DNA of 64,000 bases, taken from positions 11,683,745-11,747,744 of the forward strand of contig CM051456.1 in the NCBI GenBank assembly GCA_028274465.1. Reading direction: 5' to 3'. The notes under the pieces are model-generated. The model ran no database searches. It had not been told where the DNA came from and worked only from the letters and a program-made list of their open reading frames with translations. Within the stretch, counting starts at the first letter, position 1; each line of letters begins with the position of its first letter. A program made the translations under genes and the position numbers. This document shows positions 46,060 through 60,000 of this stretch, in pieces. The DNA comes from Plantago ovata. Lineage: Eukaryota; Streptophyta; Magnoliopsida; Lamiales; Plantaginaceae.

Positions 46060-47260
46060 ACGATTTATTCTTCCTCTCACTCACCCCTCACTTCGCGTCC
46101 TCCCATTGTCCATGATTTCATCATCTACCACTTGTGAAAATGATCTTGGTTTGCAAAATGAGCGAAGAAATATATCTAGTCCATATTCAAAACTTAAAAC
46201 TACATTGGCTAATTAATAAGTACAATAATTCTATAGTATGTGATTAGTGTTTATATATCTACCCTCACTGCACTACTACTCATATGTTGTTGATAACATA
46301 CTGACGAGTCACATTAAACATGGATGCAACCAATATTAAAAAGTTATAGTTGATTATAAATCCAAACTTGAGACAACTAATTCAACAATGATAAGTTTCC
46401 ACAACAAAATACGATTAGCATCTCATGGAATGTACTCAATACCTATCGGGCCCTGGGTTGGTGCTTCGAAGTTGGAAGATGTCCTTGAGGGATAAAAGTA
46501 CTTCTTCCTCTAAAACTGTCTTGGGGACGACGTGCCTCATGAAATTGAAACGTGGTATTTGAGAAGCACTTGGCCTTGACCATGAGCCTAAAGTGAACAA
46601 GAGAGTTTGTGAAAAGGTTCCAAACAAGCTTGATTTCACAAATGAAGATTGAAGGTACCTAGGCCTTCTACTGCCTATGTTGGCAAATTTGCAACCAACG
46701 AATATGGGGATTCGTTTGCTAACTAGGCTTCACATTCCAAGGAAAGCTCATGTTATGGAATCCATCAAGTCAATGCAACTTACATTGTAACAATAGACAT
46801 GGCATAAGGAGGAATATATGTGGTAACAAATTGGATGAGTCCGAGATCCAACAATATCCTGTTATACAGAATCATGATATGATTACTCAGATGGTCCACA
46901 ATATGATCAAAGAAGTATGTCTTGTGGCTTGTGCCCATAGCCGAAGTAATATTTTCTTGATCTAAAGAGAATATGATGAGGGTTTTGATCGGCAAACGTA
47001 TTTACCCGGTGGTTAATTTTAAGATCCCAACCAGAAGTAAAAAGTAAAGTAAATTTGACAAAATTCAAATATTTACCGTTAAGTGTTACCATTTGAATTT
47101 TCACCTGAGTGGCAATGACGTAATAAGATGAGAAAACCAGGCTGAATTAGCCAGCACGAGCCTCAATGACACAGATGTGACCCACTAAACATTTTCACAT
47201 CACTCCAAAAATTTAATTTAGCTTTCCGTTTGCCTCCTCCATCCATACTCCCATTCCCAT
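46060..47260. other. No gene recognised upstream of callose synthase
   Basis: Short frames exist at 46436-46995 on both strands (for example 'RFNFMRHVVPKTVLEEEV' on the minus strand), but none matches a family I know. It might be decayed coding sequence of a transposon. The final 300 bases probably hold the promoter of the callose synthase gene. Confidence 0.4.
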
Positions 47261-47261
47261 C

Positions 47262-48076
47262 ACTCTCTCTCTCTACTTTCTCTCTTTACTCTCTCTCTCT
47301 CCTCCATTCTCACTCAACTTCCTTGTTGCCTAAGTAGCTTAAAACCTCAGCACTCCTTTTTTCTCCACCGCCATTTTGCTCTTATCTCGTCTAGGGTTAC
47401 TGCATTGCTCTGCTTACTATATTCTCATTCTCAGTACCTGCTGGAAATCCAGATTTGTTTTCATCTAAAAGTAAGGTGCAGTGTAGCTTTTTCGCTTTAC
47501 TGATTTAGCTTTTTTGTCCTTTTTTGACTATCTATTTTTCTTCCTCTTCTTTAAGTTGTATTGCTGAAGCTATCATTGATCTGATTTAGGTTTGAGTATT
47601 TGGTTGCTGGGGGCATTTGTTGATGATACCCTGGTAAGTTTACTCGTTGTAAATGTGCCTTGTTTGAGTTTGTTTTCCTTTTATCTGGTAAGGTTTTGTT
47701 ACCGGCGAAGGCTGAAGGAAATGTTTGCGGAAATTGTGTGGTTTAGATATTTGGATTCTGATGTTAATGTGCTACCTTGCTAAATGAATTTAGTTGGTTT
47801 GTTGCGTGACGCAACTTGCGTCTGTTTTAACTCGAATTCAATGCACCAATTTTGCTGAGAAATTCTGTTTTAGATTTGCTAAAAATGTTCATGCGGTGCA
47901 CTGGATGATTCTCCATTGTTTAGATGTGATATTTGTTTTCTTCTGTTTTAATTTATTTATTTATGTTTGGGATTTCATATTATATTTCATAAACTTGAGT
48001 TTGATTTTGTTTATATTACCATAGATATCTATACTACTTATCTGCACTTGGAGGAGGGAGGTGGTGATAAAGTTAA
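47262..48076 (+). promoter_or_regulatory. CT-rich 5' leader and leader intron of the callose synthase gene
   Basis: A pyrimidine-rich stretch with several (CT)n runs (47264-47310) resembles the leader or Y-patch of a TATA-less plant promoter. A donor 'ctaaaa|gtaagg' (47471) and an acceptor 'ttaccatag' (ending 48024) would give a 554-base leader intron. The coding ATG follows 52 bases later. Confidence 0.5.
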
Positions 48077-51000
48077 ATGGCGGCTCGAGGAGGCCCCTCA
48101 CAGCCAAGCCCACAGCTGCAGAGGCGACTCACGCGCACGCAGACAGTGGGGAACCTCGGGGAGTCTACTTTTGACAGTGAAGTAGTCCCTTCATCTCTAT
48201 CGGAGATTGCACCTATTCTCCGTGTCGCCAATGAAGTTGAGCCAAGCAATCCTCGTGTTTCCTACCTATGTAAGTTTTAAAATATGGTGACTTGTATAGA
48301 GATAGATTGCGACACACAAATTTTGATGCATGCATTTACAATTGAAAATGTTTAGTAGTATTCAATTGGGGTGATGGGTGCTTGCTATCTTTTGTACCAG
48401 AAGGATACAGGTCATAGTTCACCTTGTTTCTATCAATTTGTTTGATGTAATATTAGTTCTCGATGACTGGGTATCTGCATACTATGAGTTGATTTCTTCC
48501 GAATGTTAGGATTTGGTTGCTGAGTGATTGAGTGAACAGAAAAATATCCCCTGCCAACTGTCACATTTCCCCTATTACTTCCTGCACTGAGTGCCTAATT
48601 CAGGCGATAAAGTCACCACACAACGATCATTAATATGCCGTCACTCTCTCCTTCCCCGACGCTCCCACCCCACCAAGCCACAACTTTTCCCTGTCACGCA
48701 ACGAAAGTTGCTCCATCACTGACCTGTCAGTTTTGAGTTCCAAGACAGGCCAGCCCCTTCATGACATGCAATAATAATTTCTTCTTCTTACCTGCACCCC
48801 TCCAGACAGGACAAATCTAAAAGCAGTTGCAAATTTATTGCCCTTGAGGCCCTGAGATATGCTATTCTCTCACCAGCCCACCCCCCGGGCGCGCTTGCTT
48901 AATTAATGAATGTTATATTTTGGCAACACATTTTACCTTGCTTGGGGTGAAGGGGGGGGGGATGATAAAGGGGAAAATAAAGTTCAACATTTCACAGGGA
49001 TTTTCAGTTAGTTTCCTTGGTGTGCTTTTTTATATCCCCCCTCAATTCTCCCCTCCCCCACACCCTTTATTTATAGTTGCTCTTGCTTGGAATGTGCAGG
49101 TAGGTTTTATGCGTTTGAGAAAGCTCATAGATTGGACCCTACCTCGAGTGGACGTGGTGTTCGTCAGTTTAAAACGGCTCTCTTGCAAAGACTGGAAAGG
49201 GTAAATATTTAGACATTGTGTGTTGTTGGCTCTCTGCACAGTCATAGTTTTACTGGGTTTATGCCCAGGTTGTTTTGGCTCCTACGAATAATAATTTATT
49301 AGCAGTGAAACAATGAGTTAGTTGGACATAAATTAGAGCCACTAGTTTGTGCAGGAACTTCAATACTTGTTGAAAATGATGTGTCCTCTACTCCTCTTGT
49401 TTAACCTTTACCACTCTCACTAGTAGAGAAATCATTTAAAGAAATATCTTTGCAAACACCTGTTTATGTATTTTCTCTGTTATAAATAGGCTACATGGAT
49501 ACTCCTGAAGTCATTCATATGCACTAATACTTAAATATGCCATAATATATTCAAGATTCCTTAGGTACGTTTGGAGTGCTCCATGTGGCGTATTTACTAA
49601 TATAAAAGAAACAAGATTATGGATATGAGTGCATGAAACTTCTAGGATATGTACCTTATACGTTATGTATAATTTTCTTCTCTAAGCGCATCATCTCCAA
49701 TACTGTTTTATTGAACTACACAAGTCTTTTTTCTGTTTCTATATCACAAGCAATTTGATTTTTTTCCTTCTCATTTATTTTTTGAGCTTGATCACAAATT
49801 TCTTTACATTTCTATCATGAATTTAATATCCTTATTTTACATTTATAAGCATGCATGTACCGTGATGGATCCGTGCAGTTTTATAAATTTGTCTCACTGT
49901 CTTGTTTCCGATCCGCGTGTTAGTATACATGCCTGCAACATAGATTATATAATACATCAAGGATTTTTAGGAGAATTTCTAGTTTTTTCTGCTGTTAACC
50001 ATGTACATCTAATTACTTGAAAGCCAAGCATTTTTCAAAGCATCTCAAACGTTGGTTTGCATAATAAATTCAGATGAAGTTGTGTGACTGTGAACTTTAA
50101 TGAGATACATGGAATTTTCCAAATTTATGCTAATGAGATACATGGAATTTTCCAAATTTATGCCTGGTCATGTCTTCGTCAGACATCTGCATTACGATTG
50201 ATTTAGGAATTATACTTTTAATTGGACTCTGAGTATGCCGAATGCATCTGTTTGCAATTTCCACTTTGAAATTATTACCATATAATATATTCAACTATTA
50301 CTATTTCTCATTGATTGAAAGTCATGTTTCTGTTAATCTGGTATGCTGGAGTGTCTTCCTTGCTTATGCTTCTGTATGCTGTCTGACAAATTTCATGAGA
50401 TCTTATAGCAGGTTATGGCATAGAAGTTTCACATTCATCCCTTGCTTTTTTGGTCTTTCTTATGAAGAATATATCCCGGTTATAGAACTTACTTTTACTA
50501 CTTTTAATTGTATTTTGGCTTATTTATTCAGGAAAATGACCCTACCTTAATGGGAAGAGTAAAAAAGAGCGATGCACGAGAAATGCAGAGCTTTTACCAG
50601 CATTACTACAAAAAGTATATCCAAGCGTTACAAAATGCAGCTGATAAAGCTGACCGGTGAGTTTTCATCAAGTGCCATTATTTAACTTCATTGAAGATGA
50701 TGCTAAAGTTTCTAACAAATGTTCTTTTACTTGTCACGCTTTGTATTCAACTCCTGGAAATATCAGTGCACAACTGACAAAAGCATACCAAACAGCAAAT
50801 GTTCTGTTTGAAGTGTTGAAAGCAGTTAACCAGACTCAAGCGGTGGAAGTTGATCGTGAGGTAAATTTCACTAATAATTTTTGAAATGATATGCGTTCTT
50901 TTTCTTAGTGTAGTGTTCTTGGGCTTGCCTTTTAATTCAGACAGCCATAAGTAAAAGGAACACTATAATCCTGTATTACTTTTTTACTGGGTATTTACCT

Positions 51001-54000
51001 TAGCTGATTTTTAATTGTACAGGTATTGGAAACTCATGATAAAGTTGCAGAGAAAACAGAAATCTATGTCCCTTACAACATTTTACCTCTTGATCCCGAC
51101 AGTGCAAATCAGGCGATCATGAAATATCCAGAGGTCTAAACTGGAATTAGCTTCTCTCAGTTGTCTTCCATTTCCCCTTTTGTTGTTTCTTCCATTTCCC
51201 CTTTTGTTGTTTCTTCTAAGTAACATTAAATGTAATGATTAATATGTAGATTCAAGCCGCCGTACATGCACTCCGGAATACTCGAGGTCTTCCTTGGCCT
51301 AAGGATTACAAAAAAAAGAAGGATGAAGATGTCCTTGACTGGCTTCAGGCTATGTTTGGTTTCCAGGTGAATAGCTTACTCACTTTCTATGTCAAACATT
51401 CAATTCATTACTTTCATTGTTTCATATGACATGATACAGATGTTACACAACAAAGATTTCGACCTTATTACATCTCTGATCTCATAGCTTCTACTTTTGA
51501 TTTTTCTTCAGAAAGATAATGTGGCAAATCAAAGGGAACACTTGATCTTGCTGCTTGCAAATGTGCACATACGACAGTTTCCAAAGCCTGACCAACAACC
51601 TAAGGTGTGGCTTCAGGCTTGAGACAATCTCGCCACTTTTATCTGTGTGTCCTTTTCTATATTATATTAGTATTTTGTGTAATGTATTACTGTTTATAAC
51701 AGTAATGCTAAAAAGATCCTTAGGTTAAAAGCTAATCCTACTCTTTCTTGCTTGAATCATAGTCTTTGCTTTTCAAGTATTGCTTGAACATGTAGAACTA
51801 TCTCCCTTCTGGAACATACATGGTAATTGATACAACACTTAACTATGTTCAAAGGTGTATGTAATGGTTTTTCTGGTTAATACAGGCAATCAAAAGCTAT
51901 ACTCATGGTTTTTCTTGTAATTTCCATTATTTAGCCGTCTAGTGTTGTTGGATACCCCACCCAATAGGTAGAAAAGGCTCAAGCTCAGGTTAACAATAAT
52001 TGTCACATGAAATTTATTGAACTGTTTTTTTCTTTTTCTTTTCTTTCTTCCCATGCTAAAATTACATGCCTAATAACGCTCTAGACCTCGTTATATCATG
52101 ATCATCTTAGAAAAGTATTGTTTCCTTTAATAGATGGATTATATCATAAGGCACAAATTACATGCCTAATAATGCTCTAAATCTCGTTATATGATGATCA
52201 TCTCGGAACAGTATTGTTTCCTTTAATGGATGGATTATATCATGAGGCACAAAAGGCAAGGATTTCTCAATTTTGATTAGATTCCAACTTGCTTAAAAAT
52301 GCATAAGCTAAAATGGGATAAAAGACACCAAATTTCTCTTGCTATTTTCGTGCTGCTGCTAATAGAACATGCAGTGTACTGTACATGACTAAGGGTTTTC
52401 TTTTTGTTGGCCTGATTGTTTATCATATTCATTGGGATTTTATATATGCAGTGTTATTTCTTACATGAAACATAAGTTGGTTTTTATTACATCATTTTCA
52501 AACTTGTTCTTTGGGTTGGCGTTGGCTTCAATCAGGTTTATTCTGCACAGAGGAAATAACCTTCTTTCAAATCATGTATTTGTTTCAGTTGGATGAACGT
52601 GCATTGGATGAAGTAATGAAGAAGCTTTTCAAAAACTACAAGAAGTGGTGCAAGTATTTGGATCGTAAAAGTAGCCTATGGTAATATCTAATTTAAAGGA
52701 AGTCATTTACTCACAGATGTTCCGTTCTTGGTATAGTAAGACAATGCAGGTGGATTTTTTTTTTATGATTATATCACAGTATCTGAGAGAGTCATGTGTA
52801 GAATCATAAAACTTTGTTCTAATTTTGGTGTCATCAGCTTGATTGTTCACAAGCCCCAGGTCACATCATGATGAGACTTTGTTTTAAAACTTTGTTATAA
52901 TAAGACTTTTCAGTTTTGGTCCAACTTGGCTAGGTTGAGTTGGACTACATCTTAAATAAATATTGGAAATCTCCCTGCAGGTCCCACAAATTATAGTATA
53001 AACAAGTTATAAATTCGTACTTTAATATATATAAATTTAAAATTTTGAAACAAATTTAAATATTCATAAGAAATTGACCATCTGAATTCCAGGAATGTTC
53101 ATATTTCAAGGGAACATTATTTCTTAAGTTTTTGTACAGTAACTAAATTCTTTGAAATATTATTAAGTTGCATGTTGATGATTTTATCATTGTAGGTTGC
53201 CCACCATACAACAGGAAGTGCAACAGCGCAAATTGTTATACATGGGGCTCTACCTTCTTATATGGGGAGAAGCTGCTAATTTAAGATTCATGCCAGAATG
53301 CCTCTGCTACATATATCATCATGTATGCTTTTTTGTTGATAATAACTCCATTTTTTGTATGATGACAGATTATGGAATACAATGCTGCACCAATACAATA
53401 ATGCATACAATTTAAAAGATAATGAAGGGATAAGAAACATAAAGAATGGTGAAAGTGAGAAAACTAGATAGTAACAGAGAAGAAATGCGGAGAGATAAAA
53501 AAAATAGATAAGAAACATAAAGATAGGTGAGAGAGAAAAATAGACATTAATAGAGAAAAATAAATGGGGTGAGGGGATAGGATGGTTGAGGGTGGGAAAG
53601 AAATCACATTAATAGTTTCGTCGTGCCTTCTGAATGCTTGATTGTCTGAAACTAGCATACTGTAGCAGTTCTAGGAAGATCAATTGTTTCTCTGAGCACA
53701 TGCTCGGTTAGCTGTCTTAATTGTGAAGGTACTGAATGATCATTAAGAGAAGGCTAAGGTTAACAGTTTCTTTGCACATATATGCTCAGTGGACTAACTT
53801 AATTGTCAAGTTACACGAGAAACCATCAAGAAACGGCTATTAGATGCCATGCACATCTATTCTGTTTCATAATGGAAAGACACCCTATGCCTTCTAACAT
53901 TCGAAGAAACATATTATCATTCTAAGTGCTGCTTATGTGTAATCTTTGTTTTGTATAATTCGTCAAATTAGATTCTCCCTCACTTTTTAAGTAAATGAAG

Positions 54001-57000
54001 TTCTTGCCTTGTGCACACTAATTAATGATTTTTTTTTGTGTCAAAAGTTACCTATAATAAAAGATGAAGTGGAATTGGTGAAGAGTAGTGTTGACAGCCG
54101 GAGGAGTTAATTAGGGGTAGAAATGGAATAACCATAATGTATTTTGCAAAAACTTGGAAAGGCTAAAGCATAATCTATTTATAAATGGAGCAATTATAGT
54201 TCCTCTTCTTCACTTGCTCTGAGTAGAAACGAAGTAGCTATATTTTTTGGAGGTGTAATCATTTTCCATTCTTATCCTTGTCAGATGGCTTTTGAACTCT
54301 ATGGGATGCTGGCTGGAAACGTTAGCCCAATGACAGGTGAAAATGTGAAGCCAGCTTATGGAGGGGAGGAAGAGGCTTTCCTTAAGAAAGTTGTGTCTCC
54401 AATTTATGATGTGATTGTTCGGGTATGTAGTCTCTGCATTAGTTAGCTGATTCATTTCCATAATGCCCCAACATCCTTTTAAGCAGTTCAATCTTATCTG
54501 AATCTCCAGGAAGCTTCAAGGAGCAAAGAGAGAAAATCAAAACACTCCCAGTGGAGAAATTATGATGATTTAAATGAGTACTTTTGGTAATATATCTTAT
54601 ATTGCTTCCGGATAAGTATGTATTTCTCATGTATTAGTACTTACGCTGGCAAAACTGATATACAGGTCTGTAGATTGCTTTCGTTTAGGTTGGCCCATGC
54701 GAGCCGATGCTGATTTCTTCTGTAAGCCAGTGGATCATCCTCACAATGAAACAAATGGGGTACTGAACTTTCAAATCTTGCAATGTATGAAATATAGGCG
54801 TGCGATTCAATAGAAAAGGTGCTACTGAGCAATATGCTCGCCACCATGCTCATTTGTTTGTTTTTTTTGGACTTGAGAGAATTTCACCCCTCGGATATGT
54901 TAGTGTTGGAATGAATTTCTCTTATTCCTTTTGTCTTTTAGTCTACATACCCAGTAGGACTTGTTAGATTTGACTATTGCTTCAGAAGCCTCAATCTTTG
55001 CCAAGCCCTTAGAACAAAAATAAGTCCATTATCTTGACACTTCTAATTAAACTAATCTGAGTTTTGCTATTATACCAGGTTCGTCCTCAGTATATCTGTA
55101 GAATATATAGGGTTGAGGTGCTAAGGACTACATTGTGCCTTTCTTATTTATTCTTCTCAACAATCCATACGTTTAAATAGACAAGTGCTAGACGACACTT
55201 TAGTCAATAGTAAATCACACGAGGATATCTACTAATTAATGCATATATTATTCATTAGCATGTGGGCATTGTACTTCATGATTTTCATACTATTCATATC
55301 TCATGTTTTCACACTGTCTTTGTGTTGAGTGGACAATTTCTATCAGTGGACTTGATTGTCACTTTGATTATGTATATTTTTTTTTATATGCTTGTCTTGT
55401 AGCTCTTCTTCTAGTAAAGCTGATTCCTGGATTCCTTTGAAATGTAGGACAATAGACCTACAAAAGACAGATGGGTGGGAAAAGTTAATTTTGTTGAGAT
55501 CCGGTCGTATTGGCACATCTTTAGAAGCTTTGACAGAATGTGGAGCTTCTTCATTTTGTGCCTACAGGTTCCGGTTACCTTTATGTTTCCATGAAGTATA
55601 TTTTCTTCAAACATTTACCTTTTTCTTTAGCTTTATCTTAAACCCTTTTGATCTATGAAGGCAATGATCATTATTGCTTGGAATGGCTCTGGGGAGCTAA
55701 CTTCGGTCTTTGAGTCGGATGGCTTCAAAAAAGTTCTAAGCATTTTTATAACTGCTGCAATTCTGAAACTTGGACAAGGTATGTTGGACTTCCTTTTCTT
55801 TTTCCAAGTGAGTTAATTTACAGTATATTGTATTTTAACTTACAGTATATTGTAAATTAATTTCTCCTTTTTTCTTCTAAAACTAGAAACAAATTGCATT
55901 GCTCAGGATGTTGTTCTTTCCTTGACAAACTTTTACTGCATCAGAATACTTGAGTTATTGTGTATCTGATTATTCCCTGAAAGTTATTTTTGGTTCTTAC
56001 AATTTTCAACTGCATAAATTATTGCAGCCGTCCTTGATGTTATTATTAATTGGAAAGCTAGAAGGAGCATGTCAATGCATGTCAAGTTACGATACATTCT
56101 TAAGGTTGCATCTGCTGCTGCCTGGGTAATTGTTCTTCCTGTTACGTACGCTTATTCATGGGAAGATCCTCCTGGGTTTGCTCAAACTATCAAAAGTTGG
56201 TTCGGCAGCAATGGAAGTGCTCCTTCATTATTTTTATTGGCCGTTGCCCTCTACTTGTCCCCAAATTTGCTTGCTGCCGTGCTATTTCTTTTTCCTATAC
56301 TCCGTCGGTTCCTTGAGAGTTCCAACAATAAACTTATCATGCTGATGATGTGGTGGTCACAGGTGTGTACTGGTTTATTTTAATACTGTTGTCTACTGAT
56401 CAATTTTAGTTACATAGTAAATGTCTTCTGTAATCTCAATATTCTGCAGCCTCGTCTCTATGTTGGTAGGGGAATGCATGAGAGTCCATTTTCACTCTTC
56501 AAGTAAGTGTTGTAATTGAAGTATTTGTTTGTTCGAAAAATCACAATCTCAACCCACTGCATTAAATACTCTTTGCAATCTCAGGTATACCATATTCTGG
56601 GTGCTTCTTATTGCCACGAAGTTGGCTTTCAGTTTCTACGTTGAGGTACATACTGTGCCAATTATGTTATGTACAATAAATTGGGATGTTATTTGGTCAA
56701 TATAGCTGTTGTAGCCTAAGAGTTTGTTAGCTTATCTTTGTAATTAGCCTTGTAATTAAATCTATATATAATAAAGATCGAAGACGTCAGAAAGGTCATT
56801 CTCTGCAAATCTATCATGGTATAACAGCCAGTTTTATTCCTCCAGCTATTTTTTTTTCCAGCCCCCTCTACCCTTGGGTTCTTGGTCTTCTTCTTGTTAA
56901 TATCCTTTGTCTCGTGTCTTGTCTTTCGTGTTTCTGCGTATCTTGATCCAATGACCACATTGTCTGATTCGTTGGACATTCTTACGTTCACCGGTAAAAA

Positions 57001-60000
57001 CTATTCTTCTTGGGCATTCCAGTTTGAGATCTTTGTCAAGGGCAAAGAGCTCTGGGGTCATATTGATGGATCCACTCCTGCTCCAATAGCGAAACAGGAG
57101 CTCTCCACATGGGCAACTTGGTATGCCAAGATCATGTCTTGGCTTTCTGTTGAATCTCATATTATTCTGAATCTGCGGACTTACAAGACCTCCAAGGATA
57201 TGTGGGATTATATGAAATGATTCTATGTTCAGAATAATTCAGCAAGACTATTTGAGCTAGAATATCAGATGGCTAATTTTTCAAGGCTAGTTGTCTATTG
57301 AAGCATTCTACTCGAATTTCTTCACTTTTGGGTAGAATACACTGATATGTGTATTCTTCCATTCCTGCTACTGGTGGTCTTCCACATGTGCAAAGTGTAC
57401 ATGAAATCAGCAGCCGGGATCAATTTCTTATGAAATTTTGTCTGAATTTGAATCTTTCCGTTCTCAATTAATGAATCGGAAAGATTAAGAACCTCAGAAA
57501 GGTCATTTTACTGCAAATCTCTCATATCCTTTATATGACTTTCAAGTTGCTTTTTAATGGTGTCTCGATATGGTGCTCACTGCTCACAGTTTCACACAGA
57601 TTTTTTCCTAGTAACTTCACCATGTCAAATTCTGATCCTGCAGATAAGTCCCCTGGTATTTCCAACAAAACAAATCATGTCGGTTCATATAACTTCTTAC
57701 TCATGGCACGAGTTTTTCCCTCAAGGTAATTAACATTTCCATTTTGTAGTTGCTGTTTTAGATTGTACACGAAAATGCTGAATGTTTGCTTTTCATGTTA
57801 TTCTGCAGCTAAGAACAACATCGGGGTCGTGGTTGCTCTCTGGGCACCTGTTATTCTGGTAAATGACAATATCCTATCTTCAATGTATTTCTTTCTGCTG
57901 GCATAGTAATTGAATATTGCTTCTATTTTTGTTCTTGCTGTCAGGTTTATTTCATGGATGCCCAGATTTGGTATGCTATATTCTCCACACTATTTGGAGG
58001 TATATATGGTGCATTCCGTCGTCTTGGGGAGGTGAGTTTAGATTCCCTTTATTTGACACACAAGTGTTCCATTTGTCACTGTGAACTGACAATATGTGTA
58101 TAAATCTAATTTGTTTTTTCTATTTTTCTCCATTACCTGAGGAAGAAAATCAATACTTCACACACATTTGCATTGACAAATATTTTTTTTTTGGGCAAAC
58201 ATGTGTATGCAAAATCATCTTCCTATCCGGTTTGATATTTATTATTGACGGTAATTATAATCAAACAGTTACCCCATGTCTGATGCTAAATGCCAATCAA
58301 ATGATTTGTCCTTCATCTTTATTCTGTTAAAAGAAGAAATAATGTTACATGACACACATGAAAAGTACATGCGTGCCATGAAGTTCAACAAAGTAATGTC
58401 AAGAATGGTTGGTAGGTTGACATCATTTTTGTATTAAAAAATGATAGGTTTATGGGTTTAAATGGACTGCTAAAATTTGAGGTTGTGTATCCTTAGAACT
58501 ATGAACCTTGTCAGAGAAAATGATCAGTTTTGTATTAAAAAAAAAACTGTTTATGGGTTTGAAGTGACTGTTAGAATTTTTTAGGTTTTTTGTATTCTTA
58601 GAACTATGAATCTATCTACCAGAGATATTCTACTAATTGAATCTCTATGTAATTAACTGTTGTCATTCTGGTACAGATTCGAACGCTAGGAATGCTTCGA
58701 TCACGTTTCCAATCACTACCTGGTGCTTTTAATGCCTGTTTAATCCCAGAAGAGAAGAGTGAAACAATAAAAAAGAAAGGATTGAAAGCCACCTTTACCC
58801 GCAAGTTCGATGTGGTATTATATTCTTTGCTAGCGTCATGTTCATTATAATCTTGTTTTCTTCTTGTCGTCATTTTAGCATACTGTTTTGCAAGAGAATC
58901 AACGAATCAGAGTTTTGTGTTTGACATTTTTGTAGATACCATCAAATAAAGAAAAAGAGGCAGCAAGGTTTGCTCAGCTCTGGAACAAAATAATTACAAG
59001 CTTCAGGGAAGAAGATCTTATATGCAACAGGTGCTTTTACTTTCTTAATTGGTGCAATGCTAAACAAGGAAACATTATTTCTTAATTTAATTGCCTGTGG
59101 GATGCTTTCACTTTCTAGAGAAATGGACCTGTTGCTCGTTCCATACTGGGCTGATCGAGATCTGGGGCTTACACAGTGGCCTCCATTTTTGCTTGCTAGC
59201 AAGGTTCTTTTTTGACCCTTCATATTTCTTTTAGTTAGATCCTTCCCTTGAGACACAGAGAGAAGATATTGAAGGAAAGTTGGACAACAATAAAATATAC
59301 CCCCTCCCATTATTTACGTAAGCTGTTTTAGATACATACTATTTGATAAATGTAAAAGGACCCATGTGACTTCCCTTTTGTCACTGCTTTTAATGGGTTG
59401 AATCCCCTTTTATTTGCACTTTTGTCTTCAACTCTAAAAAAACTATGCATCTTTTTCATCTACTTGCTAGGTTTACTTGTCGTAGACACCAACATTTTTG
59501 TATTCAATATTCTATCAACAATATATTACTGAAACAAATGTTGCCTTAATATGTTCGAAAATCCCAAAACATCTAGAATAAAAATAGGAGTAGTTTTTTA
59601 CCCTCCAACTTAAAAGATGATAAGATGTTTTTGTTAGCAATCCAATTTGTATCTATCCTTAAATCTATTATTATAGTGATAATAGACTTCTAACTTTCTT
59701 TTGCATTGCTTGTTTTGTTTAATTAACCAGATCCCAATAGCAGTGGACATGGCTAAGGATAGCAATGGCAAGGACAGTGAACTGAAGAAGCGGATTAAAT
59801 CTGATGATTACATGTATTCTGCTGTCTGCGAGTGTTATGCTTCATTCCGTAACCTAGTAAAGTTTCTAGTCCGTGGCAAACAAGAGAAAGTGTAAGTAGT
59901 ACCTGTTAATTGTTGTTATACCATTGTGCTTGAGTTGCTGAAATTTTCTGCACTTTCTCTGTGTTTCTTTACAGGGTTATTGAATACATCTTTTCGGAAG

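Noticed and set aside
57200..57643. Disruption of a callose synthase exon by the copia insertion
   Set aside because: At first the exon encoding '(I)RPLV...WHEFFP' seemed missing. Reading from 57644 in the other frame gives '[12 protein letters not shown]' through 'WHEFFPQ' with an acceptor, so the exon is whole and the insertion is intronic.
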